Positions 46,721 to 58,008 of a DNA stretch of 64,000 nt are shown here, piece by piece (the first letter of the stretch is position 1; every line of letters starts with the position of its first letter). The stretch covers positions 2,830,771 to 2,894,770 of the forward strand of contig JAJHZJ010000061.1 of the NCBI GenBank assembly GCA_023548195.1, in the 5' to 3' direction. A program made the translations under genes and the position numbers. A model generated the notes under the pieces. The model did no database searches. It was not told where the DNA came from and saw only the letters and a program-made list of their open reading frames with translations. This DNA is from Bettongia penicillata ogilbyi. Lineage: Eukaryota > Chordata > Mammalia > Diprotodontia > Potoroidae.

Positions 46721-47035
46721 AACACTATTGATAGCATCTAATAACTAATAACAATCACAACCATTTGAGAATTCAGTCTAACAATTCACACAGAAAAACC
46801 AAGTAGATAAAATATGCTTATTGTTCAGACTATGTATGAAAAGTGGTTGTACGTCCACCAAGTTAGTCCATAAAGCACATGTCTTGGATAAACATATCAA
46901 ATGGATAATGAGCTAACCTCGGGAACAAAACAGGAGGAAAAGACCAAGCTGTACTGAATTTGGTATATTGTGCTGTTTTCAGCAATCTAATAAAAAGTAC
47001 TCACATCAGTGCAAACATGGATCTACTGAAACATT

Positions 47036-47080
47036 TATATATATATATATATATTATATATATATATATTATATATATAT
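47036..47080. repeat. (AT)n microsatellite
   Basis: About 45 bases of AT alternation with two phase breaks (TATTATA). Self-complementary and likely unstable. Confidence 0.95.
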
Positions 47081-47139
47081 GCACATACATTCCTAAATAT
47101 ATAGTTTATTCAGATACACAGAGGGAATCAACATGCATC

Positions 47140-47188
47140 TCTCATGATGTCATTTTGGTCCCCTTTGGGCACAAAATACAACAACCAA
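47140..47188 (+). repeat. RTE-like LINE 3' terminal scrap
   Basis: 'gatgtcattttggtcccctt' followed by 'tgggcacaaaatacaacaac' matches the 3' ends at 21570, 42235 and 52525. Only the last 50 bases are present. The rest of 46721-47590 is unassigned apart from the (AT)n repeat. Confidence 0.65.
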
Positions 47189-47969
47189 CACTCTCTCTCT
47201 TTGTATGCCCACATGCACATGCAACATATATACATACATGTGCAACATATGTAATATATATGCACATCTAACAGATTGATATTTACATTCACATATAGAT
47301 GTTTATAGATATAAATGATCTCATATGCAAAAAAAAGAGATAAAATAAAAGTATCTAATTGTACAATTTAAAATGCCAGAATAACCAAGAATTCAACCAA
47401 GTACATAGTTGAGACTCATCTGAGAAATAAATTAGTGTTTTGTGCAAAGGAAATTTGCAAGTGACCAGAGACTGTGCTAAATATGCTATTCAGAATACAT
47501 AAATACACAGAAGTTATAAATGCATTGCAACAAAAACATTACTTAATCATCCCTAGGAAGGAAAAATTGTAACACTAAAATTAAAAAGAAAATCTTGGAC
47601 AACTGTCTGTTCTTGTCTGTTCTCTTCTTTCCTGTGCCTCCTGACTGGAATGCAAAACAGGTAGTTACTGAGGCTGGCCTTTCTGCTGGCCAGTGTGAGT
47701 TGACTGAGGTTTCTCATGCAGATGAATGGGCAAACTACAGCAGCACCACAGAATCAGACTGGTGGTACTTGTTTTCCCTGCAACCAGTTCATCCTCCAGG
47801 AGAATGTCAAGAATAAGGAGATCCTGAATTCCTTTAAATTCATCCTACTGGACAATGGGCTGAACCCAAGTTTGAGAAGTACAAGGTGAATGGAAAGAAA
47901 GCCCATCTCCCACTCTTGGCCTTAGGCACTGCCAGGGTCCTAGTGATGAAACTGATGACCAACCCAAAG

Positions 47970-48055
47970 TTCACTGTTTATTAGTTGGTCTACCATGTGC
48001 AGGAATGATATATATATCATTCCTGCACATGGTAGACCAACTAATAAACAGTGAA
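47970..48055. repeat. Perfect 86-bp palindrome inside the GPX pseudogene
   Basis: Every base from 47970 to 48012 pairs with its partner from 48055 back to 48013, with no spacer and no mismatch; the match ends at 47969/48056. The left arm is in-place pseudogene sequence ('tgtgcaggaatgat' fits the GPX 'CRND' codons). The right arm is its inverted copy. Pseudogene sequence resumes at 'atctcctagaacttttag' (48063). Confidence 0.98.
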
Positions 48056-48418
48056 TATATATATCTCCTAGAACTTTTAGAAATTATTGGTAGGTGCTGA
48101 TGGTGTACAGGTGAGGAGGTGGAGCAGTAACTTTGAAGTCCTAAATATTGAAAAGAATATCAAAGCACTCCTAGCTAAGGTACCTAAAGGTTTCTCTGAG
48201 AAAATTACAACTATTGCTCAGAGAATTCCCAACTTGTCCCTGATAGAATGGCTAGGATTTGGCAATTAAGGTGCTATTGGATCATGTGGATTTTATCTGT
48301 AATAGTGTTTCTTTTGAACCATTAGGAAAAGATAACTCGATGTCTTGTAAAAAATTCCTATGAGACCAGCAGTCTGTTGGCCTTTATTCAGACTAGGTAA
48401 CTTAAATGTTTAAATCCT

Positions 48419-48424
48419 ATTAAA
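48419..48424 (+). terminator. ATTAAA polyadenylation signal of the retropseudogene
   Basis: Variant poly(A) signal 11 bases before an A8 tract, as expected of a reverse-transcribed mRNA. Confidence 0.65.
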
Positions 48425-48443
48425 GTTTAAGAAGGAAAAAAAA

Positions 48444-49130
48444 TCCAACTCCACTAGTAAGTAATAACAGTAAAGGTTTGGTTTCCAATCTTACAGCCCA
48501 CCATAGATATTCTATCCTAACTAGTCTACACTAGTAAACTTTTCCCCTTTTACACATGCCATGATTTGCACGCCATCACCCTCACCCAGAAGACTGTTTC
48601 CTCATCTGCATCAAAATTTTTCATATTCATGGGCAATTTAAAATCTAACTTTATTTTCCATGCCATTCATATGGCATTTATCATATGACATTCAGTTATC
48701 TTTCAATATATCTATAACCTATCAACTAGATTGCAAAATCTTAGTGGAAAACTTTTTTTCTGAAGTGTTGAGTGGGGAGGAGGAGGTTCTTCCTCAGGGA
48801 TCCTAAAAATATCTCTCCTTTGCCACAAGTTTTCAGTAATTTAGGGGCCATTTAGAATAAGATATTCAACCCACTTCTGCCTCAGTACATGATCAAGCAC
48901 TTTCCAGAAGAGTTTGTTTTCCCAATATCTCATGCTGAGGTGTTCAGATATGTATTTTTACTCTAAATGAGTTCTAAAGATTAGACTCTGTTCTAAATCT
49001 GCTGGCCTGAACTCTCCAGAAGATGAAGTTTTTAACAGTAGAAAATCACTAGGCATAAGGGGAGAAAAGGCTCCATTCTAATGGTCATTCTTTGATCGCT
49101 CTAATGCTCTAAAATACACCAGAGGCCTAT
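48444..49130. other. Unassigned sequence
   Basis: No gene or repeat recognised. 48765-49120 has an LTR-like or old-repeat look but no diagnostic feature. Confidence 0.4.
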
Positions 49131-49134
49131 GCAG

Positions 49135-49890
49135 AGTGAAGGGCTATAAAACTATGCATACCCTTTAATTCAGCAATACCGCTACCAAGTCTGTAACCCA
49201 AAGAGAAGAAAAACAAAAAGAAAAATAACCTACATGTACAAAAATATTTATAGCAGCTCTTCTTTCGGTGGCAAAGAATTTGAAATTAAGGGGCTGTCCA
49301 TTAATTGGAGAATAGGTGAAGAATTTGTGGTATATGGTTGCAATGAGATGATGAACAAATTTTTGTGGTGGCAAAGATCTGGAAATTGAGGGAATGCCCA
49401 TCAATTGGGGAATGGCTGAATAAGCTGTAGCATATGAATGTAATGCAGTTCTACTGTGCTATAAGAAATGATGAGTAGAAAGATTTCAGAAAAACCTGGG
49501 AAAACTTACATGAATTTATTTTCAGTGAAGCAAGTAGAACTAGGAGAACACTGTACAAAGTAACAGCAGCACTGTGTGATGATCAACCATGACTGATTTA
49601 GCTCTTCTCAGCACTCTAATGATCCTACACAATTCCAAAAGACTCATGATTAAAAATACTATCCATCTCCAAAGAAAGAACTGACAAGAGTCTGAATGCA
49701 GACAAGCATATTTTTTTACAACTTTATTATTCTTGGGGGTTTTTTTTGGTTTTTTACGTGACTTAATATGGAAATATATTTGTATGATTGCCCATGTATA
49801 TAACCTATGTAAAATTACTTGCCTTCTCAATGAGAGAGGAGGATATGACAGGAGGGAACAAACCTGAAACTCAGAATTTTAAAAAAGAAT
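49135..49890 (+). mobile_element. L1 LINE 3' UTR with an internal duplication
   Basis: 'ctataaaactatgcataccc' (49144) to an A-rich end near 49890. The stretch around 'ggtggcaaag' occurs twice, at about 49267-49347 and 49370-49443. The two copies are diverged and direct, so this L1 carries an old internal duplication or is a composite of two L1 pieces. Confidence 0.8.
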
Positions 49891-49899
49891 GTAACCACA

Positions 49900-50612
49900 A
49901 GTATTAAAAATGAAAAGAGTAAATATATCAACAATGAAGATAAAATTAAAGCAATTATAAGGAGTTATTTTGCCCAATTATACACCAATAAATTTAGCAA
50001 TTTAAGTGAAATGGAAGAATATTTACAAAAATATAAGTTGCCTAGATTAACAGAAGAAATAGAATACCTAAACAGACCCTATTTTAGAAAAAGAAATTGA
50101 ACAGGTCAGAAATGAGCTTCCTAAGAGAAAAGCATCAGGACTCGATGGATTTACAAGTGAATTCTATCAAACATTTAAAGATAAACTAATTCTAATATTA
50201 AATAAATTATTTGGAATAATAGGTAAAGAAGGGCTTCTACCAAACTCCTTTTATGAAACCAATATGCTATGGAAACCTAAACCAGGAAGAGTAAAAACGG
50301 AAAAAGAAAATTATAGACCAATTTCATTTATGAATATGGACACAAAAATCCTAAATAAAATACTAGCTAAAAAATTACAACAATATATTACAAAGATCAT
50401 ACATTATGATGAAGTAGGATTTAGACCAGGAATACAGAGATGGTTTAACATAAGGAAAACTATTAACATAACTGATTGCATCAATAATAAAAGTTTTAAA
50501 AATCATAATTATATCAATAGATACAGAAAAGACTTTTGATAAAATTCAACACTTCTTTCCATTAAAAAACACTTAAAAGTATTGGTTATGAATGGATTTT
50601 TCCTTAAGTTGG
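49900..50612 (+). mobile_element. L1 LINE, ORF2 RT N-terminal part, left of an insert
   Basis: Reads as L1 ORF2 from before RT: '[17 protein letters not shown]'-like codons near 50116-50165, '[20 protein letters not shown]' (50310-50368), '[19 protein letters not shown]' (50418-50473). The frame is then broken near '[11 protein letters not shown]' (50515-50545), where the first catalytic Asp region lies. Interrupted at about 50612. Confidence 0.85.
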
Positions 50613-50985
50613 TAAAAAAAAACAAAAAGGATTTATCGCATAAATGTCACAGATTTTATGCCAAATTTTCTTACAGAAAAGTGAGACGTGACCATTATGT
50701 GAAGTTTTTTAAATATTTCTGCCAGTATTACTTAAAAATCATTTATTGCTAAACTGTCTTTGGTACAAGATTAGGATACATGGAATACTCATGAATATGC
50801 AGTAAAATTGAAAACTGATAATGCACATATGCTAAGAATTCTAGGCTTTCCTGCTCACAATGGGCAGGAGATTGAATGCGTATCCAATATGTCACTGGTG
50901 AATAATATCATGCAACAATTTGGTGATGAAAGGTTATAAATCAATTTTGGGACTGAAAAATAAGGTGTAACAATTGTGCAGTGCA
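50613..50985. other. Unidentified 370-bp insert in L1 RT
   Basis: L1 sequence stops after 'ttttccttaagttggta' and resumes at 'gtatctaaaaccatcacc' (about 50988), leaving about 370 bases with no L1 match. Within it, 50780-50938 is open for over 50 codons on the plus strand and reads like real protein ('TWNTHEYAVKLKTDN', 'MLRILGFPAHNGQEIE', 'VNNIMQQFGDERL'), ending at a TAA. I do not recognise the protein. It could be a retrocopy fragment of a host gene or a transposase piece. Confidence 0.5.
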
Positions 50986-51450
50986 ACAATTATTCAGTGA
51001 AATACGGTATCTAAAACCATCACCAAGCATTTGTAAAGGGGATAAACTAGAAGTCTTTCCAGTAATATCACATACGAAACAAGGATGCCCATTGTCATCG
51101 ATACTATTCCATATTGTATTGGAAATCCTAACAAAACCAATAAGAGAGAAAAAAGAAACTGAAGGAATCAGGATATGGAATAAGGTGAGAAGACTATCTC
51201 TTTTTGCAGATATGTTGTTGTTCTTGGAGAATCCCAAAGACTCAACTAAAAAGTTAAAACAATTAATAATTTTGGTGAAGTAGCAGGATATAAAGTAAAT
51301 CCATATAAATCATCAGCATTCCTATACATCACAAACAAAATTCTATAAGAAGAGATAGTAAAAAATAACCCATTTAAAATAACTCTAGGCAGTATAAAAT
51401 ACATTTTACATGTAATTGAGGAAGTATAAAATGTTAATATATTTTTAAAA
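50986..51450 (+). mobile_element. L1 LINE, ORF2 RT, right of the insert
   Basis: Continues with 'YLKPSPSICKGDKLEVFPVI', 'QGCPLSSILFHIVLEILTKP' and the catalytic region near 51205-51220, which reads 'FADM' where the family has FADD. After about 51400 it jumps to the L1 3' terminal 'ttttacatgtaattgaggaa', so C-terminus and UTR are mostly deleted. Confidence 0.83.
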
Positions 51451-51559
51451 AACCTGCAAAGTAACATCTGCTTTGTTCTATTTTTATTTATTTGGTTAAA
51501 CATTTCCCAACTTTTTCCCATTTTAATCTCTTTTATGCCCCACGATGTAGCACCACAGG

Positions 51560-51915
51560 GCAGCAAGTAACACCTCTCTTTATACCACTTCCTATCTTCA
51601 TGTCTTTACACAATCCGTCTAACATTCCTGGAATTTACTCCCCTCCACATTTCTCTCACAGAATGCAGAACTTTCTGAGTTCAATCCAGATGTTATCTTC
51701 TGTCATATGGCCTATCCTGAACTCTGCAATTTGAACTCTGCAATTTTACAAGTCTGCTAAGCCTCTCAAAAAAATTATCTGGTACTTTTTATGTACTTTT
51801 ATACTTAACTTAGTTATATAAACATGGTGTTTCTCCCTCAATACATTCAATACAAGTTCCTTGAGGGCAAGGACATTGCCTAGAGCACTGTAGGTGACTA
51901 ACAAAAGTGTATTTA
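51560..51915 (+). repeat. L2 LINE 3' end
   Basis: 'tacaagttccttgagggcaa' then 'ggacattgcctagagcactg' near 51850-51890 is the L2 3' terminus; pyrimidine-rich 3' UTR lies upstream. Confidence 0.8.
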
Positions 51916-51917
51916 AT

Positions 51918-52570
51918 AAGGAGCTCAGTGTTTGGGAGGCTCCAAGATCTACAGTTATTAGCTGACTTCATTATTGTATGCCTGTGAAACTAGGACAGGA
52001 AACTGAACCACTTCATTTGAATCGTCTTAGGAAGATCCTGAAGATCACATGGCAGGATAAGGTACCAGACACTTAAGTCCCTGCTCCAGTTGAACTGCCA
52101 AGCATTCAAACTATGCTTCACAGAGGGCATCTCCAATGGGCTGACCATGTTGTTTGAATGCAAAATGTAGGCTAGCTTTATGGAGAATTTGCATGGGGCA
52201 GGTGATCACATGACAGTCAGAAAAAGTGATACAAGGACACTCTCAAGGTCTCTCTCAAGAACTTTGGATTTGACTGCAACATGGGAGACACTGGCACAGG
52301 GCTGCTCAGCATGGCGTGCACACAACAGAGAAAGTGCTGTGACCTATGAGCAAAGCAGAACTGAGACAGCACAAAGTAAACACAGATTGTGCAAATTTAA
52401 AGTATCCACCCCAAATGTTCACATGGACTATCTGTGCCCAACCTGTGGTAGAGCATTCCGAGCTCGTATTGGTATGATCAAACACAGTTGGACGCATTGA
52501 AATTTCACTTTATCATGGTGAGGTCATTTTGGTCCTCTTTGAAAACAATGAACAACCACCAACCAACCAA
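51918..52570 (+). mobile_element. RTE-like LINE, C-terminal end and 3' UTR
   Basis: A third copy of the RTE-like family, covering only the post-RT domain with deletions ('LNHFHLNCLRK' region near 52000-52030). It ends in an intact-looking cysteine-histidine motif and the 3' tail 'gaggtcattttggtcctctt' (52521). 107 codons are open at 52180-52500. Confidence 0.85.
52180..52500 (+). pseudogene. RTE-like LINE C-terminal fragment with C2H2-type motif
   Basis: The open stretch ends in 'YLCPTCGRAFRARIGMIKHS' plus three residues, giving C-x2-C-x12-H-x3-H, a classic zinc-finger spacing (52435-52497). The corresponding motif occurs, damaged, in the copies at 21490-21550 and 42148-42210, so it is a family feature. 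Its likely role is nucleic-acid binding by the LINE protein; that is inference. The fragment lacks RT and endonuclease. Confidence 0.7.
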
Positions 52571-52734
52571 TTTAATAAATGACTTGGTAATTTTAGATAT
52601 GTAACTTTTGCTACCATTTTGTACTACATATATACCAAATTGAAAAACCAGTATCGAGAAGTTAAGTTTTATTTAATCTAAAACACTGTCAGTATTTCAG
52701 CACACTAAAGATAAAAGCTATAAAAAACTAAGCA

Positions 52735-52985
52735 ACACCAGTTGGAAAATGGAAAACTGTAGTGTACATAAAGGTACAGTAATGGAATATTAATGTGCCA
52801 TAAGAAACAACTGAAGAATTCTGACAGCCTTGAGAAGGCTTAAATGAACTGATGCAGACTGAACTAAACAGAAAAAGGAAAATATATAGTGACCACAAAA
52901 TTGTAAATAAAAAGAAAACAGAACTGAATGCTATGTTATTATACTAACCAAGCTTGATACCAGAGAAAAGCTGAGAAAATGTACC
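52735..52985 (+). mobile_element. L1 LINE 3' UTR scrap
   Basis: 'taatggaatattaatgtgcc' and 'ttaaatgaactgatgcagac' mark the L1 3' UTR. Decayed. Confidence 0.7.
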
Positions 52986-52989
52986 AGAG

Positions 52990-53220
52990 AATCAGCCTAG
53001 CCTAGCAAATACAGGGCTGGCCTAGAAGAGTTAAGAGTTAAAAGGCCACCTCCAACACACACTTGTATAACTGTAGGCAAATCACAAAAACTCTTGGTAC
53101 CTTAGGCAATTCTCTAAGAATTTAAATTGCAGAACAAGTGCCTATCAACATTAAGTAGGGCAGTTTCTCACCAGGAACCTCTTAAACAATGATGAAATCG
53201 CTATTTTGACTTTAAAAGGA
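52990..53220 (+). repeat. Marsupial SINE (MIR-core type)
   Basis: 'agcctagcaaatacagggct' head, 'actgtaggcaaatcacaaaa' core, 'ttgcagaacaagtgcctatc' and 'gtagggcagtttctcaccag' 3' part, ending in A-rich sequence. The antisense relative is at 43555-43740. Confidence 0.68.
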
Positions 53221-53479
53221 AAAAAAAGGAAAATATATCTCTCTGCTTCATTTATAGGGGAGTGGAATACTACACATGCTGCCAGATGACTGTTATTTCT
53301 ATTTTACTGAACCTCTTTTCCTGGATACAGATTGGGGGAATGGAACAAGCTTAGAAATTAACTTAATGTGAAAACAAAAGGCATAAATAAAAAAATCAAA
53401 TGATCCATGAAAAAACAGGGCAAGTTCCAGATATCTACTTTACAGATAATTTATACCACATCATTATGTATCTGCTATT

Positions 53480-53705
53480 AAAGTGACACTGTTGTTAAGT
53501 CTTTCAGACATGTCCAACTCACTGTGACTCCCATGGATCATAACATTCACAGGGTTTTCTTGGCAAAGATACTGGATATTTGCCATTTTCTTTTCCATTG
53601 GATTAAGGCAAAGAGAGGTAAAGTGACTTGCCCAGGGTCTTAACTCAGGTCTTCCTGACTCCCGGTCCAGTGGTATTCATCCACTGAGCCAGCTCATTGC
53701 CTCCT
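53480..53705 (-). mobile_element. Marsupial SINE with BovB-like tail (antisense)
   Basis: The plus strand starts in the tail ('gttgttaagtctttcagaca', 'tgtccaactcactgtgactc'), passes 'ggttttcttggcaaagatac' and 'agtgacttgcccagggtctt', and ends in the head ('ttcatccactgagccagctc'). Same family as 46475-46720. Confidence 0.83.
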
Positions 53706-54696
53706 TTTACAGTAAAGCTGGTTTTTTTTTTTTAATCAGTAGCTCCTAGGCCAGCTTCAAAAGGACTATTTTCTTCCTTTGGACTATTTAAAATTAAAAA
53801 TCAGTTTGGATTTCAAAAAGCAGGAAAGCTCATTTTTCATTACTAATCTATAAACAAGATTTTTAAAAAATGCTTAATAAGGTTCTCATGTTGATTCTAT
53901 TATCTCATAATTTTTATCACTAAGCACTTAAGCTTCAAAAATATGAATTCACCAAAGTACTATATATGTATATTAAGTATATCCAAAATACAGAACCTTG
54001 TTGCTTTTTTTAAAAATAAATGTCTGCTGCTTTTAGCAATAATTGTACTCATTCCTTATGTAGCACAGCAAGTAAACTGCTCTACTAGCTATGATTCTAT
54101 TGATTTAGAAAAAGGTCAGTTAATACCCAATGACTTCACAAATATTTTCAATTAGACTTAATAAGCAAAATAAAATAAAATGGGCACATGCTTTAAAATC
54201 TACTGTACAAAAACTAAATTTTATTTCAAAATGTACATTATTTACAATTTAATGATTTCATTATGGTACTCTTTTCCTTTATCGTTTATCTTATTCTCTC
54301 ACTCCCATGCCTTTATCAGAAATAGTTTAACAGGACCTTATCCTTCAGAGGAGGATACAATTTGCCAAGTTACTTTATAGAGAATGAAAAGATTAATTTG
54401 AGTTCAATATTTCAAACTGACAAGACCACAAAGATTCTACCCTTAATCTCCTCATATCCCAGAAGTGATCCTAAATTCTTGAAGGCTATGCAAAATGAAG
54501 TGCAAACTCTGGAAGAGCTAAGCTGGTTCTGAGCAATGAATTGACAAGCTTATCAACCAAGGCCCAACTTAGGGAAATATGATAAGGTTAATCACCAGAG
54601 AATTGGCTAACAAATGATTCTCCGTTCATCGAACTCAAGTATCTCATTAAACTAAGGCAGTTTTCGAAGTCTAGAGACAAGAGTACTGTCCAAAAT

Positions 54697-54730
<34 letters not shown>

Positions 54731-57409
54731 CTACTACGACTAACTTCCGTACAGATACACTTTGAAAATAAGAAAGTTTAAATCAAAGGGAAAAGAAGAT
54801 TAACATTATTAATTCAATCCAATGGAAAAAGAATGAAACACATCCATCATTAAATACCATGTGTGTAAATGAAATCACATTTCAAATGGCTCATGTAAAT
54901 CTCAATGTAAGCATAATCTGCCACTACCACAAGCTGATTCCAGGTTCATGACACTTGAAACGAACTGTGTTGTAGCACTGCTTGGTAAATTTGACTATAA
55001 AGCAGGTAAACTCTAAATTGTAAAGTCTATAGTAACTATTATATTTCTCAATATCATTTTAATAACTACAATATAATAAGATGATTTACCAAAAAAAATG
55101 TGATTTCTTTAAAAACTAAAATTACTCAACAGAGACATCTGAAATGTTCAACAATCAAATTTAAATTTACTTGCCTGAGTTTTCTTATTGTTCCAAATTT
55201 CCTTAAAGTAAAATAACATCACTTTATTGTGGATAAATACATAATGTTTGCAGAGAAAATCTAATGGAGCTGCTTAAACTAACAAAAGTAAAGATTAAAA
55301 AGTTTAAGCAACAGAAATATAAAACTAAAAATAAAAAGCAATCCACTATATCACTAAGATTCAAAGTACTATTTATTATTAACAGGAAAATTTGTCAAGG
55401 TGTTTCCTTCGTACAAATATTTTTTCCCATAGATAGAATGAAACCTAACAAACTGAAGAACATCTTGAAAGAATTCATGCAAAGTAAACTGTTAAGGCAA
55501 GTGAATTATTCAAGAGAAGAATAGATACTTAACATAGATTAAAAAAAATTTTCAAAGAATGTACTAGTTACATCAAACAATTTTTTCTATCATAAAAACA
55601 GTTTACAAGACTGCCAAATATAAAAGACTCCCAGGAAAAGAGAAACCCTAACAAGGCCTGATTTTTTGTGAAATTGTATGAAACAATGTGGGTAAGAACA
55701 AAGGACATTTCCATAATGTTGTGAAACACACTGGATATCAAGTTAAAGTACCCCCAAACAGTTTTTGAGCTAAAAGAATTAACTGTCATTTTTATTAATG
55801 ATTAAAGATGAAATATTTCATAAAAATTTTCTAAAATTTGCATATTTGGTATTTTTTAAAAATGGAGTGCTCTAAAATATTATTCAAAGAAAAAACGTGT
55901 AAGAAAACTGAGTACTTTAAATGAACCAGTGCAAGACGCTTAAATTCGTACCGTTATTCAGGAATATAAAGTGACTGTGCTCATAAAAGAATTAAGAGAA
56001 ATGGATAATAAATTTTTAAAAATTTTATATTTCCCGATATTTTATACTCTATATTTCCCAATTCTAAAAATGCTTGTCCTGAAAATGAAATAGAATAAAG
56101 ATCTGATTAATGATTACCTGAGTGGACTACAGACGGAATTCTCATTTTATTTTAAAGTCTCAGGTACTTCTGGATAGTAATGTATATGGAAACCATTTGG
56201 TCACATTTGGGTTAGTATATATGAATAAGACTGGTTGGAAGTACTAAAGAGAGTTTGAATCTGAAAATCTTACGCTTTGACCAGAGGTGAACTCTCTGGC
56301 ATTATCAACGTAACATAAATTTACTCCTATTCATAACATCTTATTTGTATGGAACAAGGTTCCTTTGCAATAATTGTTATGAAGACATAATATCAATCCC
56401 AATTAGTGGGTAACAATTATGAGAAATAATAACAATGACATCTCCTTTTGAGAAACTTTGTGCTAAAAGACAAGTCTAATCCTCATATTATTATTTCAGT
56501 TAGCATTTTATGTTATAAATAAATATCTGTGTACTTTAATGTTATTTTATTGTATACTGAAGTCCTAAGCTAACAAATGTGCCATTAAATTGTAATAATT
56601 TTACCTGGTTTTAACAAAATGACTTAATAAAAATTATATGTGTAGATTATTTTATGGAAGGATGAACTTTTTTTTTCAAGAAAAATAAAAAATGGTGTCA
56701 ATATAAAGAATCTGAAAACCACCTATCTAGGATATGAAGTAGTTAAGATTGGTATCAATAAAAGGAAAGTACATAAACACTGATTTAATCATGCATCATT
56801 TAAGTATTAGTAACAGTACACATTTACGTAGTATTTTCCTCACCTATGTGATAATAATAAAGAATTATTCTCTGGAAGCTGGGGAACAAGCAGGAAGGGA
56901 GAGTGCCAGGCATAGAGGTTAAGTGACTTTCCCTGGATCACATACTTACTAGTTTGAGAAGAAGTCTTAGTACTATGCCATGCTAAAAGGTCACCGTACT
57001 GAAAAACTGGGAGATTGAAAATGGAACCTCCCCAAATATAAAAGAGGACCCTTGCAGCTTGATCAATTTCACTATACTGGTTAAAATGCACAAGTCAATG
57101 ATAAAAAGCAGAATCACCTAAAACAAATTAGAAATACATTATTTTTCTGCCTGAGAAAATCATGCTGCCTCATTTAAAGTAATGTAATTACCTAACCTTT
57201 ACAGCTGACATTTAAAAGTATAATTCCCTTGAGTTCTCTATTGTCAACAGCGTGGTCCAACTAAGCTGGATGGAACAAGATTCTGATCTACTACTAGTTC
57301 AAAAACTATAGCCTTATGAATGATCTCTTGAAAACTCAGCTCATTCCTCAAGAGAGTAGAAGGTAGGTAGAACTACAGGTACTAGTAACAACTCTTCAAG
57401 TGCCTATGT
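53706..57409. other. Largest repeat-poor stretch, AT-rich, no gene recognised
   Basis: About 3.7 kb with only the TG microsatellite and a possible SINE scrap near 56915-56985 ('aggttaagtgactttccctg'). The frames at 53943-54155 and 55264-55524 are AT-driven, with no domain, and look like chance. A conserved non-coding element could lie here, but single-sequence inspection cannot show it. Confidence 0.5.
54699..54729. repeat. (TG)n microsatellite
   Basis: About 15 uninterrupted TG units. Confidence 0.97.
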
Positions 57410-57525
57410 GCCCTTAAAGAATTCACTTTACTTCTGAACCTAAAACTTCTTCTATGAAAATAAAAGGTTGGAACTAGATAATTTCAGAGGTCCCTTCCCA
57501 ACTTATATTTCAATGATCCTTAAAT
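57410..57525 (+). repeat. MIR-type SINE 3' end
   Basis: 'aggttggaactagataattt' followed by 'cagaggtcccttcccaactt' is the MIR3/THER-like 3' part. Confidence 0.72.
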
Positions 57526-57980
57526 AGAAGATATGTAAGACAAAACAATTTTTGGAGGCAATTTTTGTTGTCTTTTTTACTTAAATGTCTAATTTATTTT
57601 CAGTTTTCAATATTCACTTCCATAAGGTTTAAATTTTATTTTTAAAAATTTAACCCATATACCTATATACCAGATTAAAGTGCAAATTGTAAAAACCAGT
57701 AAGGTCTAAAAAAAATAGTAATTAAAAACATTAAATAGTCACCAGCCTGACTCGTTCAAGAAAAAAGAAGGAAAGAAAATGCTTTATAAGGCACCCTGAA
57801 AGATTTTACAAATTCCAAGTTTTCATTAATGGTCAGATGACAGTGTTAGGGATGTAGTTGTACTTAAAACAGGAAAGAGTATTATCTCAGGCCTACAAGT
57901 AAAAGTGAATAATTATTATAAGTAACTCATTTATCTGTCACTTCCCACCACTTTCTATAGCTGTTTCTGCCTGAATTTTC

Positions 57981-57996
57981 AAGAAAGAGAAACTGC
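57981..57996 (+). repeat. HAL1 left target-site duplication
   Basis: 16 bases (aagaaagagaaactgc) matched by 60862-60877 with one difference. The preceding 'tttc' followed by 'aaga' resembles the L1 endonuclease nick site. Confidence 0.92.
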
Positions 57997-58008
57997 GGGG
58001 GGCGGAGT

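Larger units (their letters stand above)
47595..48443 (+). pseudogene. GPX1-like glutathione peroxidase processed pseudogene
   Basis: Cytosolic glutathione peroxidase is a selenoenzyme that reduces peroxides with glutathione. Here an intronless, decayed copy reads in several frames: a 'PCNQF'-like piece at about 47776-47790, then 'ENVKNKEILNS' (about 47800-47832), 'LMTNPKFTVY' (about 47953-47981), and 'VGADGVQVRRWSSNFEVLNI' (about 48090-48150). The last part resembles GPX1 more than GPX3. The N-terminal part with the selenocysteine codon is not recognisable. An ATTAAA signal (48419-48424) and an A8 tract (48436-48443) fit retroposition of an mRNA. A perfect palindrome (47970-48055) splits the coding sequence. 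I did not find a convincing SECIS element or TSD. Confidence 0.83.

Noticed and set aside
47036..47080. Cruciform-forming AT tract as a regulatory site
   Set aside because: A simple AT microsatellite explains it.
48330..48380. SECIS-like core in the GPX pseudogene 3' UTR
   Set aside because: ATG, AAA and TGA elements are present, but their spacing is too short for a SECIS and the ATGA core is not intact.
55264..55524. 86-codon Lys-rich frame in the repeat-poor region
   Set aside because: Composition reflects A-rich DNA, there is no recognisable domain, and no promoter or splice context is evident.
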